Origin: Brachycybe producta
Lineage: Eukaryota > Arthropoda > Diplopoda > Playtdesmida > Andrognathidae
Length of the DNA stretch: 64,000 nt
Reading direction: 5' to 3'
NCBI GenBank assembly: GCA_036925085.1
Contig: JAUPFP010000022.1
Span: forward strand, 185,001-249,000
Translations under genes and position numbers: made by a program
The notes under the pieces: model-generated
Database searches by the model: none
What the model saw: the letters and a program-made list of their open reading frames with translations, nothing else
What the model was told of the DNA's origin: nothing
Shown: one piece after another, positions 11,641 through 23,203 of the stretch
How positions within the stretch are numbered: the first letter of the stretch is position 1
Layout of the letters: each line of letters opens with the position of its first letter

Positions 11641-12490
11641 TTTCAATTTCGAATTTACTGTTTTTTCACATTTTGAACCTTGTACAGAAGTTTCAAGTGC
11701 CAAGTGCTAAGCTTGAGTTTGCAGTTCCTATGCGTGTGAATATTGCACTTGATGAATAAATAAGCTTGAAAAGTTTTTTTTGTACTTTGAGGCTTTCTGA
11801 CCCCTGTTTTTTGTTGTTAGAGAGGCCTTGTAAAATTAATCACCAGTTTTAAGATAACAATAGGGAACAATAGGGATGTTTTTTTATTTGCCTGAGGATC
11901 TAGAAAAAAGAACGAAGAGATTTTTTTATTGGAAGTGAAATTAATGAGTACAAATGAGCGAACACGTGTTTGTGGTTTAAATTCGCGTGTCCAGATGAAT
12001 TTTAGCCTCGAAAACACCTGAAGGACGCCTGAGGAGCAAAAGGTCTTTTTTTCTTGTTTTTAATTTTCGTCATTTATTTAATGTTAGGTAGAATTTTTGC
12101 ATTAGGCAGGCAGTGTGACGTGATTGAAATTGATAGAAGGATGAAGGGACGAATGATTAAGCGCCAAACTGAGCGAGTGCCAAGTTTTTTTTGGCGGTTT
12201 TTTTTTTCAGTTTCACACTTGTTCAGTTTTCTAAGGACGAGGTTCACGTCAAGCTGACAAAAGTGCAACATGAGTTTGAGAGAAAAACACAACAGAAATG
12301 ACAGAAAAAGAGCAGATCTTGTTTCAGATCTTGTTTGTTTCTATAGCTGTCCCTATGTAAACTACGCAACTGAGTTGACAAAATGTTGTGTATTACGGTA
12401 GTACCCGAGACAAACCACAAACCTTTTGAGTTGAGTTTCTGTTTTGTTTGTATTTTGTCAGCTTGATATGTATCCGGCATAATAAGGGAT
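11641..12490. other. Unassigned sequence
   Basis: No exon or RNA gene was supported. Several small frames here lack splice signals or recognisable motifs. Confidence 0.35.
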
Positions 12491-12696
12491 CAGGCAATTA
12501 GAAATCGGGACAAACAGAAGTTGGCTCCCCGCCCTTTTTTATGACGACCGGCAACTTCTAATTGGTTGCTTATGTAGTCTGACGTCACATGCTCCGCCCT
12601 TTTCAACGTCAAACCACACAACAAACCAATTAGAAGTTGCCAGCGTCATAAAAAGGGCGGAGCCAACTTCTGTTTGTCCCGATTTCTAATTGCCTG
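12491..12696. mobile_element. Fold-back (MITE-like) element, CAGGCA family
   Basis: This 206-bp near-palindrome has left arm CAGGCAATTAGAAATCGGG and right arm CCCGATTTCTAATTGCCTG. Both arms carry a CGCCCTTTT(TTA)TGACG core and TTCTAATTGGTT, with TGACGTCACATGC in the middle. It is most like the element at 1994-2197. Confidence 0.78.
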
Positions 12697-12947
12697 TAAT
12701 AAAGGATAAGTGGAAATTTTGAACATGTATATTTTATTTTGTAGTTAACAACTAGCTTAAATTAGAAAAGTCTAGGTGTTTTTGTTTTCCAAATACTTTT
12801 AAACAAAAAAACGCTTGTTACGTGCACCACTCGGTAGTTCACCGGCACACTGGCATTTGCCGCCTTGCCACCTGGGTCAGTATGTGCTTGCTCATGGCAC
12901 TTGTAACCTGGTGTGTCAGTGTTTTTAAATCAACGTTCTGCTGCAGA

Positions 12948-14266
12948 CAGGGTGGCTGATTCTTTTGATTTTATTTAAAAAAAATCAAATAAATCGATTT
13001 TTTTTTATTTAAATCAGATTTTTTTGATTTTTTTCATTTATATGAAATATTAAAATTTTTTTTTATGACGATGTTTGCAAAAATGAGTAATAATAACATC
13101 GTTAATTGTTAAGTTGTTAGTAAAATAATTGCAAAATAAGAAAAAAAAAATGTCAAGAAATATTCAAATTTGAAAATAATAAGTTTCAAGCACTTTTAAT
13201 TTACCATTCTAAACGTAAACACGAGCTTTGCAGCCTTTTCAGTTCCCAAAGCAAATCAGTACCTCAGAGGTAAACTGTGTTAAGTCACTTCAAAAAAAAA
13301 AAACACCACGATTTTACATCTTCATAAGATGTAAAATTTGTGTTTTTTTAAACAGTTTGTCAAGTTCTATCAGTGGTAAACAGTGGTAAGTCTACAGTTT
13401 TACACATTGTCTGCTAGATGTTGGTATACCATGTTAAGTCCTATTCCTTCAATGAAGAGAAAAACTTTCAAATGACTCCACTGTAAAATTTAGGTTCTTA
13501 AATACATGTAGATTACTATTACTATTTATATCTACAGTATTTGTCCCTGATTTCCACCAGTCAATTGGGGGATACTTCCTCAAGTATATCTTCCAAAAAA
13601 AAAAATAATGCATTAATGAAAGGACTACCACCGGACTTTATTTTATAAACAGAGAGAAAAATGCTGGGAACTGTTTTATTTTTATTGTGTAATTTTAATG
13701 TTTAAATAAATGTAATTTTTTTCAAAAAAATCATTTAATTTTTTTCAAAAAAATCATTTAATTTTTTTCAAAAAAATCATTTAATTTTTTTCAAAAAAAT
13801 CATTTAATTTTTTTCAAAAAAATCATTTAATTTTTTTTCAAAAAAGTCATTTAAATTTTTTTCAAAAAAAGCATTTAATTTTTTTTCAAAAAAAGCATTT
13901 AATTTTTTTTCAAAAAAAGCATTTAATTTTTTTCAAAAAAATCATTTAATTTTTTTCAAAAAAATCATTTAATTTTTTTCAAAAAAATCATTTAATTTTT
14001 TTCAAAAAAATCATTTAATTTTTTTCAAAAAAATCATTTAATTTTTTTCAAAAAAATCATTTAATTTTTTTCAAAAAAATCATTTAATTTTTTTCAAAAA
14101 AATCATTTAATTTTTTTCAAAAAAATCATTTAATTTTTTTCAAAAAAATCATTTAATTTTTTTCAAAAAAATCATTTAATTTTTTTCAAAAAAATCATTT
14201 AATTTTTTTCAAAAAAAGGTATTTGATTTAAATCAAATGTGATTTAAATCACTGGCACCCTCGCTG
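12948..14266. mobile_element. Possible hAT-type element carrying a minisatellite
   Basis: The left end (CAGGGTGGCTGATTC, then TTTGATTT and AAATCAAATAAATCGAT) and the right end (GATTTAAATCACTGGCACCCTCGCTG, split here as TGATTTAAATCAC then GGCACCCTCGCTG) are degenerate inverted repeats of the CAGGGTG type. I could not identify an 8-bp target duplication, so the boundaries are approximate. The interior is AT-rich with no transposase frame and contains the minisatellite at 13722-14218. Confidence 0.45.
13722..14218. repeat. Minisatellite, 22-bp unit
   Basis: About 22 tandem copies of TTTTTTTCAAAAAAATCATTTAA-type units (22-23 bp) lie here, with two or three variant units carrying GCATTT instead of TCATTT near 13860-13920. 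The T-run/A-run pair makes each unit a small inverted repeat. Confidence 0.92.
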
Positions 14267-14337
14267 CAAATCGAAACAAAGCCGAGTCTAGAAGGATGTT
14301 AGAATTATCTATGATGCCTATAGAGCGAAGCGAGTTT

Positions 14338-14493
14338 TAGCTGCCAGTGAGGTTTGTTGGAGGATGTTTAGTACCAGTGACTTCTGACTAATGCCACGTT
14401 CTAGTGCGATTGCTGGTCTACTTGTATGAGGGTTGTTTGGAATTGCAGGAGTCACTGGTACTAAACATCCTTCAACAAACCTCACTGGCAGCT
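14338..14493. mobile_element. Fold-back MITE, ~45-bp terminal inverted repeats
   Basis: AGCTGCCAGTGAGGTTTGTT at the left pairs with AACAAACCTCACTGGCAGCT at the right. The pairing continues through AGGATGTTTAGTACCAGTGAC. The loop is about 60 bp and there is no coding capacity. Confidence 0.78.
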
Positions 14494-14639
14494 TTAATGA
14501 TGATGATAATTACTTCACAATTGGCACTTGGGGCACAAATTGATAAACACAAATAGAAAAAAAAAACAGTTGCTTGATATTGCATATAAATCTGAGCCCT
14601 TATTGTAGTACCTTTCAGGTGATTTATAATAAAGTTATC

Positions 14640-14916
14640 TTAGGCTGTTCGCCCACCGGAATTAAATGTAACAAGTAACTTATGACATATGACGCTTACC
14701 AAAGTGACAAAATCCTTCTTCCAGTCACCATGGTGTGAAGCTCAAAGCATCTACAAATATCGTAATGCAAAATGGAGCAGGTGGCATTCGTCTAGCACTG
14801 GCGTGGCAAAACATGAGTCGTGCCAGGTCGGTTTTTGCACTCTGACCTGTTTAATTGGGTTACATTTGAAAAATGGCAGATCGTGTTTTGCCATTCTGGT
14901 GGGCGCTCAGCCTTAA
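14640..14916. mobile_element. MITE copy (CCCACCGGAAT family)
   Basis: The left end (TTAGGCTGTTCGCCCACCGG) and the right end (CTGGTGGGCGCTCAGCCTTA) are inverted. The interior shares TAACAAGTAACTT, ACCATGGTG.GAAGCTCAAAGC, CATTCGTCTAGCACT and GACCTGTTTAAT with a second copy at 22228-22555. The related interiors and both inverted ends support one mobile family. No transposase was seen. Confidence 0.65.
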
Positions 14917-15630
14917 ATTAATTTGTTTAAAATTAATTTGTTTTCCCCCGCCCTTTTTTGTGACGTCATTTCAAATAAACTCACAAGAAAGGGCTAAAAA
15001 TAATATAACTTATATGCTCTAATTGATGTTTTTAAAAATTTGGATGCAAAAATGTCAAGCCAATTTTATTTTTTAACAAAATTCAAATTGTTTTCGAAAC
15101 TAGAATGGTAAAAGATTAGGCCCCTGTGTTAAGTTTTTTCATGGCAATTTCTAAAGAAATACACATTTTAATGGCATTTTGAAAATGCCCAGTTTTATGA
15201 AGAAAAACAAAACAACATATATATTCAAAAATATAAATTTTCTCAAAACCACAGGTGGGAACAATTGAAATTAAAGAGAGATTTATTTGAAATTGTTAGA
15301 ATTACATTTTTATTCATATTTCTTCATTTTGTGTAGATTATAAATGTCCCAGTGTGCAATTCGGTTAATTAATTTTCGTCAACATTAACTTAACTTGATT
15401 AGGGTGCGTTAAAATAAACGACGTATTTATTAGGTGTGGTTTGTGTGTCCTTTCCAATGTGCATCAATCAGTCCAACTTTTCAAACAGTTTTTGTTGTTC
15501 TACTTCCTGTGTTATCAGTTGACAAAACGTTGTCAGATAAAAAAAAATTAAAAGAAAGTTAATTAAAATGCCATTTAAAATATAATTTTAATCATGCTTA
15601 CTGTTGGCTCCATTGTGAAACGAAATTCAT

Positions 15631-18167
15631 TCACTCGTTAGAACACATGCAATGATATCTACGTCTATGATGCCTAGTCCTCCTCTTACATCCAAACTTG
15701 TAACCATTGCTATGACAGTCGTTTGTACAGTCTTCCGGGTGGCTCACCCCAGGACGGTGACAACCTATGATTGGAAACTATTAGTGATTGGCGTTTCTTT
15801 CTTCTAGAGCAGTGGTCGCCAAACCGTCGATCGCGAGCTACTGGTAGCTCACGGGGAAATTTTAGGTAGATCGCGGTCGCGGTCACGCTTAGGTTGGCTA
15901 ACATGAGATGCACTAGTGACTAGTGACTAATCACTAGTGCATATCAGATTAGTGAGAGTGAGGTTATGTCTGTCATGTTTTTCACACGTACATCATAGTG
16001 AGGAGGTTGTCATTATTATTTATAAGTATATCAGACTGTTATTTTATTTGTTAAGAGCCTAGGTACACCGCCATCTTGTTGTTTTGAGCAGACGACAACG
16101 AGACAAATGAGTGTTATTATATGGTGTTACTAAAACTGCAAGAAATCGCCTCACAATCGCTCAATTAAAATACAGTAAAGCGCAAAATGCAATAAAAAGT
16201 ATTGTTCTTTAATTGCTCGATTTATATAATTTTTGAAAAGGTCCTTCTATTTTTAAACAAGGTTCAAAGTCGTTCGTTTTTTCAACCCCATGTTAAATTC
16301 CATAGGATCAAAAACCGTCCCACAAACATTTGAAAAACTCTCGTTAAAACTGATTTAGAACAATAACAAAATAATTAGCACATATATTCATGTATTGGCT
16401 TCACGATGTTTCCTTTTTATAAATTTTAAAAAGGTCCTTCTATTTTTTAATAACGTTTAAAATAGTACGTTTTTTAACTCCATGTTAAGTCCCATAGGAG
16501 CAAAACACCGTCCCACAAACGTTAAAGAACTCCCATTAAAATGATTTAGAACAACCAAAAAAAATTAGCACGTACTTACACGTGTTTATTGATTTCAGGA
16601 TTATTCCTTTTTTCTAAATTTTAAAAGGGCTTTCTATTTTTAAATAACATTTAAAATCTTACGTTTTTTTGACTCCATGTTAATTCCCATAGGACCAAAA
16701 AAACCGTCACCCAAACATTTGAAGAACTCCCATTAAAAACGACTTAGAACAATCACACAAAAATTAGCACGTGCATTAATCTACTGGCTTCACGATGTTT
16801 CCTTTTTATAAGATTAGCACGCGAAATTAGTTTTCTATTAATTATTATGTGACTTCGAACCGGGAGAAAAAACGTTAAAAAACCGTTTTTCAATCAACAA
16901 CGATCGCAGCGCCTACATTCGGAGAAATTTCGAATTAAACGATGTATCTAGCCTCTTAATGTGAATAGTTATGCTAAATGTATGTTTGTAGGCAATAAAT
17001 TTTCAATGTGTGATTTATAAAAAAAACTGATTTTTTTCCTGGTTTCTTTTGGTAGCTCACAGTAAGATTTAGGAGCAGTACGGTTGCTCATTGGTTTCAA
17101 AGTTTGGCGACCACTGTTCCTAGAGACTAGAAGAGTAAATGAATCACTTAAGGGCAAGTGCAGACGACAGATGTCTAAGGCCCACAAACCACAAGTGCAT
17201 GTGACTGTCAGTTTGTTGGTGGTTATGCTTGTGCGTGGATGCCTGCCAGCATATGTAAACACTAAACCGCCCGACTACTTAGTCGTTCGTGTCTGCGTCC
17301 ATGTCAGCCAACGATTGGCTGTCGTCTGCATGGCGTTACGCGACTATGTACTTCGATTCAGTTTTGGTTATTTTGTTTTTGAAAAGCATACAGGAGGAAA
17401 CTAGAAGGTGTTTGAGAAACTAAGAATAGCTCAATCTTTTGAAAGGTAAGTGCTCCCTTTTGCCAATACATGTGGGCGCGCATGAGTCACTTAAACTCGA
17501 CTTATTCTGTGGTGGCTCAATAGATATTTATTTTGCTTTCACCCCAGATGGCGTGCCTGTGTGGCTATTAAGTTCTATAAGAGATCTCTTCGCCCCACCT
17601 GGAGTTTCGTGAAAATTTATATTTTGAAGCGACTGTTTTTCAGGAGAAACATTTCGAAAAAAAATTCAAAAAGTATTTTAGAAACTAGAATAGTTGGTGA
17701 TGGATGTTAAAAGTTTCTTCATGATATCTTTAGAAATAAACTTTTTTATGAGTTTGAAAAAGAAAGTTTTTCATGAAACGTCAATAGCATAATCTTCTAT
17801 CATTCTAAGTCCAATTTTTTCATAATGTTGTTTTTAAAAAAAATATTTGCTTGCCTTTTTTTTGTGCAAAAAACGACCTATGGAGCATAGTGTTAGCCAC
17901 TGCAGTGGCATGTTCCAGAAGGACAAAAATAAAGTAATTTTTATTAAGCCACGTACTTAAGCACAGTATACCAGAGAACATAATAGTTAATTATTATACT
18001 AGTACTTAAATAAGTAACTTAAATTAAAGTTTAGCTTACATCTGAAAACAAGTTCATTTTTACTTACTATGAGTAGTATGCACAGCTTCACAATGCTCTA
18101 CGTTTGTTGATAGGATGAACAGGAAGCCAATGAGAAACAGGAGAGAAATTGATGTCAAACTTTTCAT
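15631..18167 (-). CDS. Gene A: secreted six-cysteine CSalpha-beta defensin-like peptide
   Basis: Spliced gene with coding segments 18167-18068 and 15764-15631. Exon 2 begins after TTTATTTTAG (18193-18202). Its ATG opens a signal peptide starting MKSLTSIS, hydrophobic to about residue 20, ending ...VEHCEA, then a short VHTTH tail. The donor is GTAAGTA and the intron is phase 1. Exon 3 follows CCAATCATAG and codes for a 43-residue cationic peptide, C-x10-C-x3-C-x8-C-x12-C-x-C, rich in Arg and His, ending at TGA. The predicted precursor is 77 residues. The CxxxC and CxC spacing is that of invertebrate defensins, which are secreted antimicrobials; the activity is inferred. The intron contains the hAT element 15810-17116. 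A possible ATTAAA poly(A) signal is at 15592-15587. Promoter and non-coding exon 1 are near 18961-19047. Confidence 0.72.
15810..17116. mobile_element. Non-autonomous hAT element in intron 2 of gene A
   Basis: The ends CAGTGGTCGCCAAAC and GTTTGGCGACCACTG are inverted, typical of the hAT superfamily. Flanks TTCTAGAG (15802-15809) and TTCCTAGAG (17117-17125) fit an 8-bp target duplication with one extra base. The uninterrupted sequence TTCTAGAGACTAG occurs at the same place in genes B (24714) and D (52574). Inside are three direct repeats of about 190 bp (about 16215-16810) that share AAAGGTCCTTCTATTTTT, CCATGTTAA, CCGTCCCACAAAC and CACGATGTTTCC. No transposase frame was seen. Confidence 0.8.
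17511..17952. mobile_element. GGTGGCTGAATAG-family element in gene A intron
   Basis: The left end GGTGGCTCAATAGATATTTA and the right end (AATTTTTATTAAGCCACGT, degenerate) are inverted. Interior blocks are shared with the copies in genes B and D (AGATGGCGTGCC, CATTCTA, GGAGCATAGTGTTAGCCACT). It is non-coding and was probably already present before the gene units duplicated. Confidence 0.55.
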
Positions 18168-18960
18168 CTTAATTTATTTAATTGTACTTTACCTAAAATA
18201 AATTTAAAAAAAAACGTAACACAGTTATGTAACACTAAACCAATATGCCACTTATTTTAAACAAACACAATTCACTTTCTAAATTAAAGGGGATTCGATA
18301 TTTAGCTAATATTAATGGTCGACGTTAGACGTCATTGAAACCAATCTTTATTTCTTAAATCTGAATAGAGATGTCAGTGGTTTAGAACTGGTAGAACCGG
18401 TTTGCCAATTACTGGAACTGATAAAACGAGTTTGCCAGTATAAGTCAAACAGATAAGATTTGGTTCTGAACGGAGTAAATTCCGTTCGGTTCTACCCTTT
18501 GCCACCTCTAACTAATGTGCTTCACAAATCTAATGCATCTTGGGAATCACTTTGAACTGATTAAACCAGTTTGGAACCAAGTAGAAATGTTTTGGTTCTA
18601 CCCGTGGCCACTTCTAGATTTGGGACTATAATGGGACCGAAATTTTATTTATGAATTGATAGAGCTCGGCTCGACTTCTGCCACATTATGCACCAAGAAG
18701 CATTGTAACACCGTTTGCAAAACTTGAAAACTTGAATTCTAAGGGAATAACCACCCCTACATGGAATGTTTCCAATTGAATTAAGTATAAAAAGTACAGA
18801 GAACAATAAAGATTAACAAATTTGTTTAGCAGCAAAAAAAAAAAAAGTACCACTCAATTTCAAGAAGTGGCTCAATGGCTGAAAGCCACCTGGTATAATT
18901 ATATGAAATGTGAATTTTTGTGATTTTATAGAAAGTTTGTGCATAAATTAAATTTCTTAC

Positions 18961-19088
18961 CAATATGAGTCGAACTACGTTTTCATATACGTGTGTCACT
19001 GTGTGTGTGTGTGTGGTCGATAGTTGCTGAAACTACTGCTTTATATACTTCTGAAAGAAATACAACGGAATACAGAAATAGACACGTG
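18961..19088 (-). promoter_or_regulatory. Gene A promoter and non-coding exon 1
   Basis: On the minus strand, CACGTG (19088-19083) precedes TATATAAAG (19047-19039) by 35 bp. Transcription should start about 30 bp further on, near 19015. The 5' UTR then runs through TCGACTCATATTG to a donor GTAAGAAA at 18960. The same arrangement occurs in genes B, C and D. A (TG)n tract inside exon 1 is unique to this copy. Confidence 0.65.
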
Positions 19089-19199
19089 ATGAACATTAGT
19101 AGAAAAATAATATTTGCATTTTGAAATGTTTTTATTAATGGTGCTATATTTGTTTGAAGTCTGCTACTTTTTTTTCTGCAGGCAAACAATACTGTCATG

Positions 19200-20932
19200 T
19201 ACTTAGTGTATGAGAAAGGGTTGTAAAAGTTTTTGTCATTAGTAGTATTTGCATTGTTTTATTTTTGTAGTTAAACCCCTAATTTCATTCCCTAAATTTA
19301 TGCAGTTTAAGAAAAACTAAAAATTTTGTGAGCGCAATGGCGACTTTGACCTTTAAATCGGTAGCTCGTCTCTTCCCTCGATTGTGTGGTAGCCACACGA
19401 GGAAGATTGGAAGTACCAAAGTAGGCAGATGGTGATGAATTGTAGACATCCTCCTGAGTGAGTAGGGGTGAAATCTCTCAGAAGGATGATTACCATCCAC
19501 TTCTGATTGCTGTGTACTTCTTCCTTTGAAGACTTGCTCTGTAAAAAGGATCCATATGTCTTTTTGCCCTATGGTGTCTCTGGCCTGTTCAGAGAAGGGT
19601 TAGTTTTTAAACATAAGGACAACACAGTTTCTCATTATAAACACTTTATTCATTCTTGTTCAGAAACATCAAGAGATACTAGAATGAACATTTAGAATCA
19701 AAGGTGATTCACACCCCAAGGCCAGCATTCTGGGAGGATCATGACTCACTGGGTATTACAATTTGTAGTGTGAAACCAAAGCTTTTATTAAATACATTTT
19801 GACAAACTTGTTTCTTGGGCTAATAGTATACTAATTTCGAATTTGGAGTCTGGGTCGAGTGATTACGAATCACTTGCTTAATTTATTCAGTTAATTTCAA
19901 AAATAAATCGACTTTCATTTAATATTTTCTTTTAAAACTACATAATTGCACCAATATCTGAGTACACGAGGTATTTTAGGGTCAAGGTATGTTAAAATAT
20001 ACTTTTTAATGGGATTTTTTCTTAAAAAACTTTTTCATGGTGTTTTTATTAATACAAAAAAGGATTACACCAAAAATGGTCGGAGTTCACTTTTGGTGAA
20101 AAAAGTCATAGTCTTTATGAAAATAAGGTGTTCATTTCTCACAATTGTTGGTCAACTCTGCAGCAAAGGGGATGTTTTACCCATTCATGATTTATCCTAA
20201 ACTTTGTTTTAACCTTTTTTGTTCATTAAATACAGTAGTTTTCAAGAATGAATATGCAATTTATTACTTTACTTCTTATTTGTTAAAAAATTATTGTTCT
20301 GAAAAATGAACAACAAAGAACTGATCAATTTTAGCCGTACCCATTTATTTGTAATGTGTAAGCTAGGAGCAAGCTGTGTCTCAATATTTTTACAAAGTAT
20401 GTCACTGTATCAAGTTTGAACGTTAAGTAAACTTCACTTGAACATCAACAGTCGACTTTTACTGTATGTCTCTCGAGTAATTATTATTTGTTAAGTAATA
20501 AAAACCGAGTAAACAATTCTTAAAAACTTATGTGAAATACATTGTAAAAAATACTATTAGAATATTAGAGGAGCTTTTTTATAACCTCAAGATGCCCAGT
20601 TTAGAAATGTCAGTAGTTTGAAACTGGTAAAACTGGTTTACCAATTACTGGAACTGATAGATCAGTTCATTAGTATAATGATTAGGCACCATTGATGTTT
20701 TGACGGGAAGTTAAATAGGAAGTCACTTCATTTTAACCGGTTACAACTTCCGTTCTGACATGTGGAGTATTCAAATTGAGCAATTGAGAAACATTTGCTT
20801 GATATTGTATATAAATCCAAGCCCTAATTGTTAGTATCCTTTCAAGTGGCATTTATTTTGTTTTGTTTCTATTTTCTTATTCAGTTGTTACATGCTACAA
20901 ACATGCAACATGTATCTTATTACTATTAATAA
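19200..20932. other. Upstream part of duplicated unit A
   Basis: No exon was found. The segment 20180-20590 (ATCCTAAACTTTGTTTT, GCAAGCTGTGTCTCAATAT, AACGTTAAGTAAACTT) recurs upstream of genes B (38040-38340) and D (59300-59770), showing that the duplicated unit extends well beyond the promoter. A simple-repeat-like direct echo of the GGTTCTACC motif lies before gene A at 18370-18600 and before gene C at 45980-46220. Confidence 0.5.
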
Positions 20933-21428
20933 CTAGTGGGGTAACCCATCATAAATGACGGGTGCAAAATTCACAGGCAATTGTGCCCAGCATTAGAATT
21001 TCTTTTCCTAAGACCTTTTATGCTGTCAGACCAAGTAACAAACCCAACAACCGAATTCATAAAAGGGCGGAGCAGAAAAAAATCTAGTTTAATTTTGCTA
21101 CTATTATCTCCTCCCCTTCTTTATATTTGAAAGAGAAAATGAGCGTTTCAGTTTCTCTGGTGTGCGCATGTGCATCGTTTTTTTTCCTTTTTTTACTCCT
21201 TTCATTTCAATTTCCATCACCCCCTCCCACTTTTCTCTCTCCCCCTCTACACTTTCAAACCTTTTTCCCCTTTCTAATTTAATATCATGGGGTTCTTGGA
21301 TGGGAAGGGTGCAACATATAGTTGACCTTGAGAAAAAAAACGGTTCATTTATTCATTTAAATTTATATAAATTCCGACGTTTGTTCAAGAGTTAAAACGT
21401 TACTCACATGAAAAGGACAGACCTCGCC
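20933..21428 (-). mobile_element. Helitron-like non-autonomous element (copy 1)
   Basis: In minus-strand sense the 3' end is a hairpin (near-perfect CCCGTCATTTATGATGGG) followed after 8 bases by CTAG and a T, the Helitron terminus. The other end reads GGCGAGGTCTGTC and adjoins a TA-rich microsatellite. A CAGGCAATTGTGCCCAGC fold-back lies next to the hairpin. Copies are at 62531-63073 and 63561-64000, with a partial one at 50451. Confidence 0.65.
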
Positions 21429-21430
21429 TA

Positions 21431-22227
21431 ATATATATATAATATTACAATTACTAATCTAACATTTGATAGTGTTTATTATTGAAATTGTAGGTCTTTT
21501 CAATTATGAAATAGGCCTATAACATAAAAAGAAGACGCATAAGAGGGTGGTGGAAAATAGTATGTTTTTTTTACGTACAAAAGTTTTTTCAATAAGATGT
21601 GGTGGTGGGTTTTTAAATATCTTATATTTTTTGTAGTTTTGTTTTGTTAGGCTTAAGTCTCTTCCCTCTTTTTAATCCCCTACCAACATAAAAGGACAGT
21701 AGAACAAAGATAGATGTATATCTGACTTAAATAGGGAACTAAATAATGTTGCCCACCCCAAATTCAGTAAAAAATGCCCAACTTGTTCCACTGGTACTAC
21801 TTATGGAAAATAGGACTAGAGACCAAAATACATTTGTTTTTTTATTGTTAAATACTTAACATTCACCTCACACAATAAAATAAGCCAATCAGCAGTAGAG
21901 CAGTGGGTTCCAGTGAAAGTGAAAATGGTATAAATAAGCTGAATTGTTAACTTAACTTTCACTGAGATTTTGGCTTTTGAAAACCACAGGAAACCACTGA
22001 AGCTCTGCTAGGTTGGTATGCCTGAAATTGTTGATGTCATCTGGTCATTCCTACACTAACCGAACAATGGAAAACCACTGTTTAGTTATGCTGCTTTCAG
22101 TGGCTATAACAGTGAACAAACCTAGGATATAAGCCTATGTGTTTACTTACTCCTCCTTATAATAAAGCCTTTGGTCACTCAAGGAGAAGTAACTGTTTAC
22201 CCTGAGGTGATATATAACAAGGGAATC
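21431..22227. other. Unassigned AT-rich sequence
   Basis: No coding exon, RNA gene or known repeat was supported here. Confidence 0.35.
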
Positions 22228-22555
22228 TTAGGCCTAGCTCCCACTGGAATGACATGTAACAAGTAACTTGTGACATTTGATGTGGCAGTGATATAACTCA
22301 ATGCCCACCACAATTTCATCAAGACGACACCATGGTGAGTGAAGCTCAAAGCAACTACAAATCGCGAGTACCATGTAATGCAGAATGGAGCATGCATCAT
22401 TCGTCTAGCACTAGCGTAGCAAAACACAAGTCATGCCAGGTCAGTAGGTGCATTGTGACCTGTTTAATGGGTTACATTTGAAAAATGTCACGTCACATGT
22501 ATCTTGCTATGCGTTACGTGTTACTTGCCAATCCGGTGGGTGCTCAGCTTTTATT
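22228..22555. mobile_element. MITE copy (CCCACCGGAAT family)
   Basis: This is the second copy of the element at 14640-14916. Inverted ends CTTAGGCCTAGCTCCCACTGG and CCGGTGGGTGCTCAGC bracket related interior sequence, here with extra paired arms TGACATGTAACAAGTAAC / GTTACTTGCCA. Confidence 0.62.
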
Positions 22556-22619
22556 TCTTTCTTTTGCTTTCTCTTCTTTTTTGACATCATTAGAAATACG
22601 CTTACGTGATAGGGGCCAA

Positions 22620-23193
22620 AAATTAGAATTTATATCCTCAAAACTAGAATGTTGAATAATTAAGTTATTTCATGGCAATATCTTAAAAAATAAACATGTT
22701 GTAGTTCAGTTTGTGAAAGGACCCGTTTTTTTGTGGTTTTTCCATTGACATTTCATTAAAAACTATTTTAAACTCATAAAAAGTTTATTTTGAAAGATTA
22801 CATCATGTAAATGCTAAAAGCATTATCGCCAACAATTCTAGTTTCTAAAATACTTCGTAATGTTTCTCCTGAAAAATGTTTGCTTAAAAAATATAAATTT
22901 TCTCAAAATATGAGTGGGGAAGTTACACCTCCTATAGAACATAATCACGATTCTAGTGGGGCCATCTGGTTCATGGGGAGACGAAAACAAGCCACCTTAG
23001 TAGTAATCAGATGCGGTATTCCAGCCATAGTAAAGAACGCCACTTTCAATCTGGTTTTCACGATTTGTTAGTTAAGGGCGATATTGGTGAAAATAAACCA
23101 CGTAATTAATTATATTCCTTTTCAATGTCACACGGTAAATTTCAGTTTATTTGTGTTTTTAGCTGAAGTGCAGCCTTAAAAGCGATTAGAAAA
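22620..23193. other. Relics of intron-type repeats
   Basis: Blocks seen in the GGTGGCTGAATAG family (CATTCTAG-type core, GGTGGCTTGTTTTCG at 22990-23004 in reverse, GTTCTATAGGAGG) indicate a degenerate reverse-oriented copy. No gene is evident. Confidence 0.4.
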
Positions 23194-23203
23194 TGGGGAA
23201 AAT

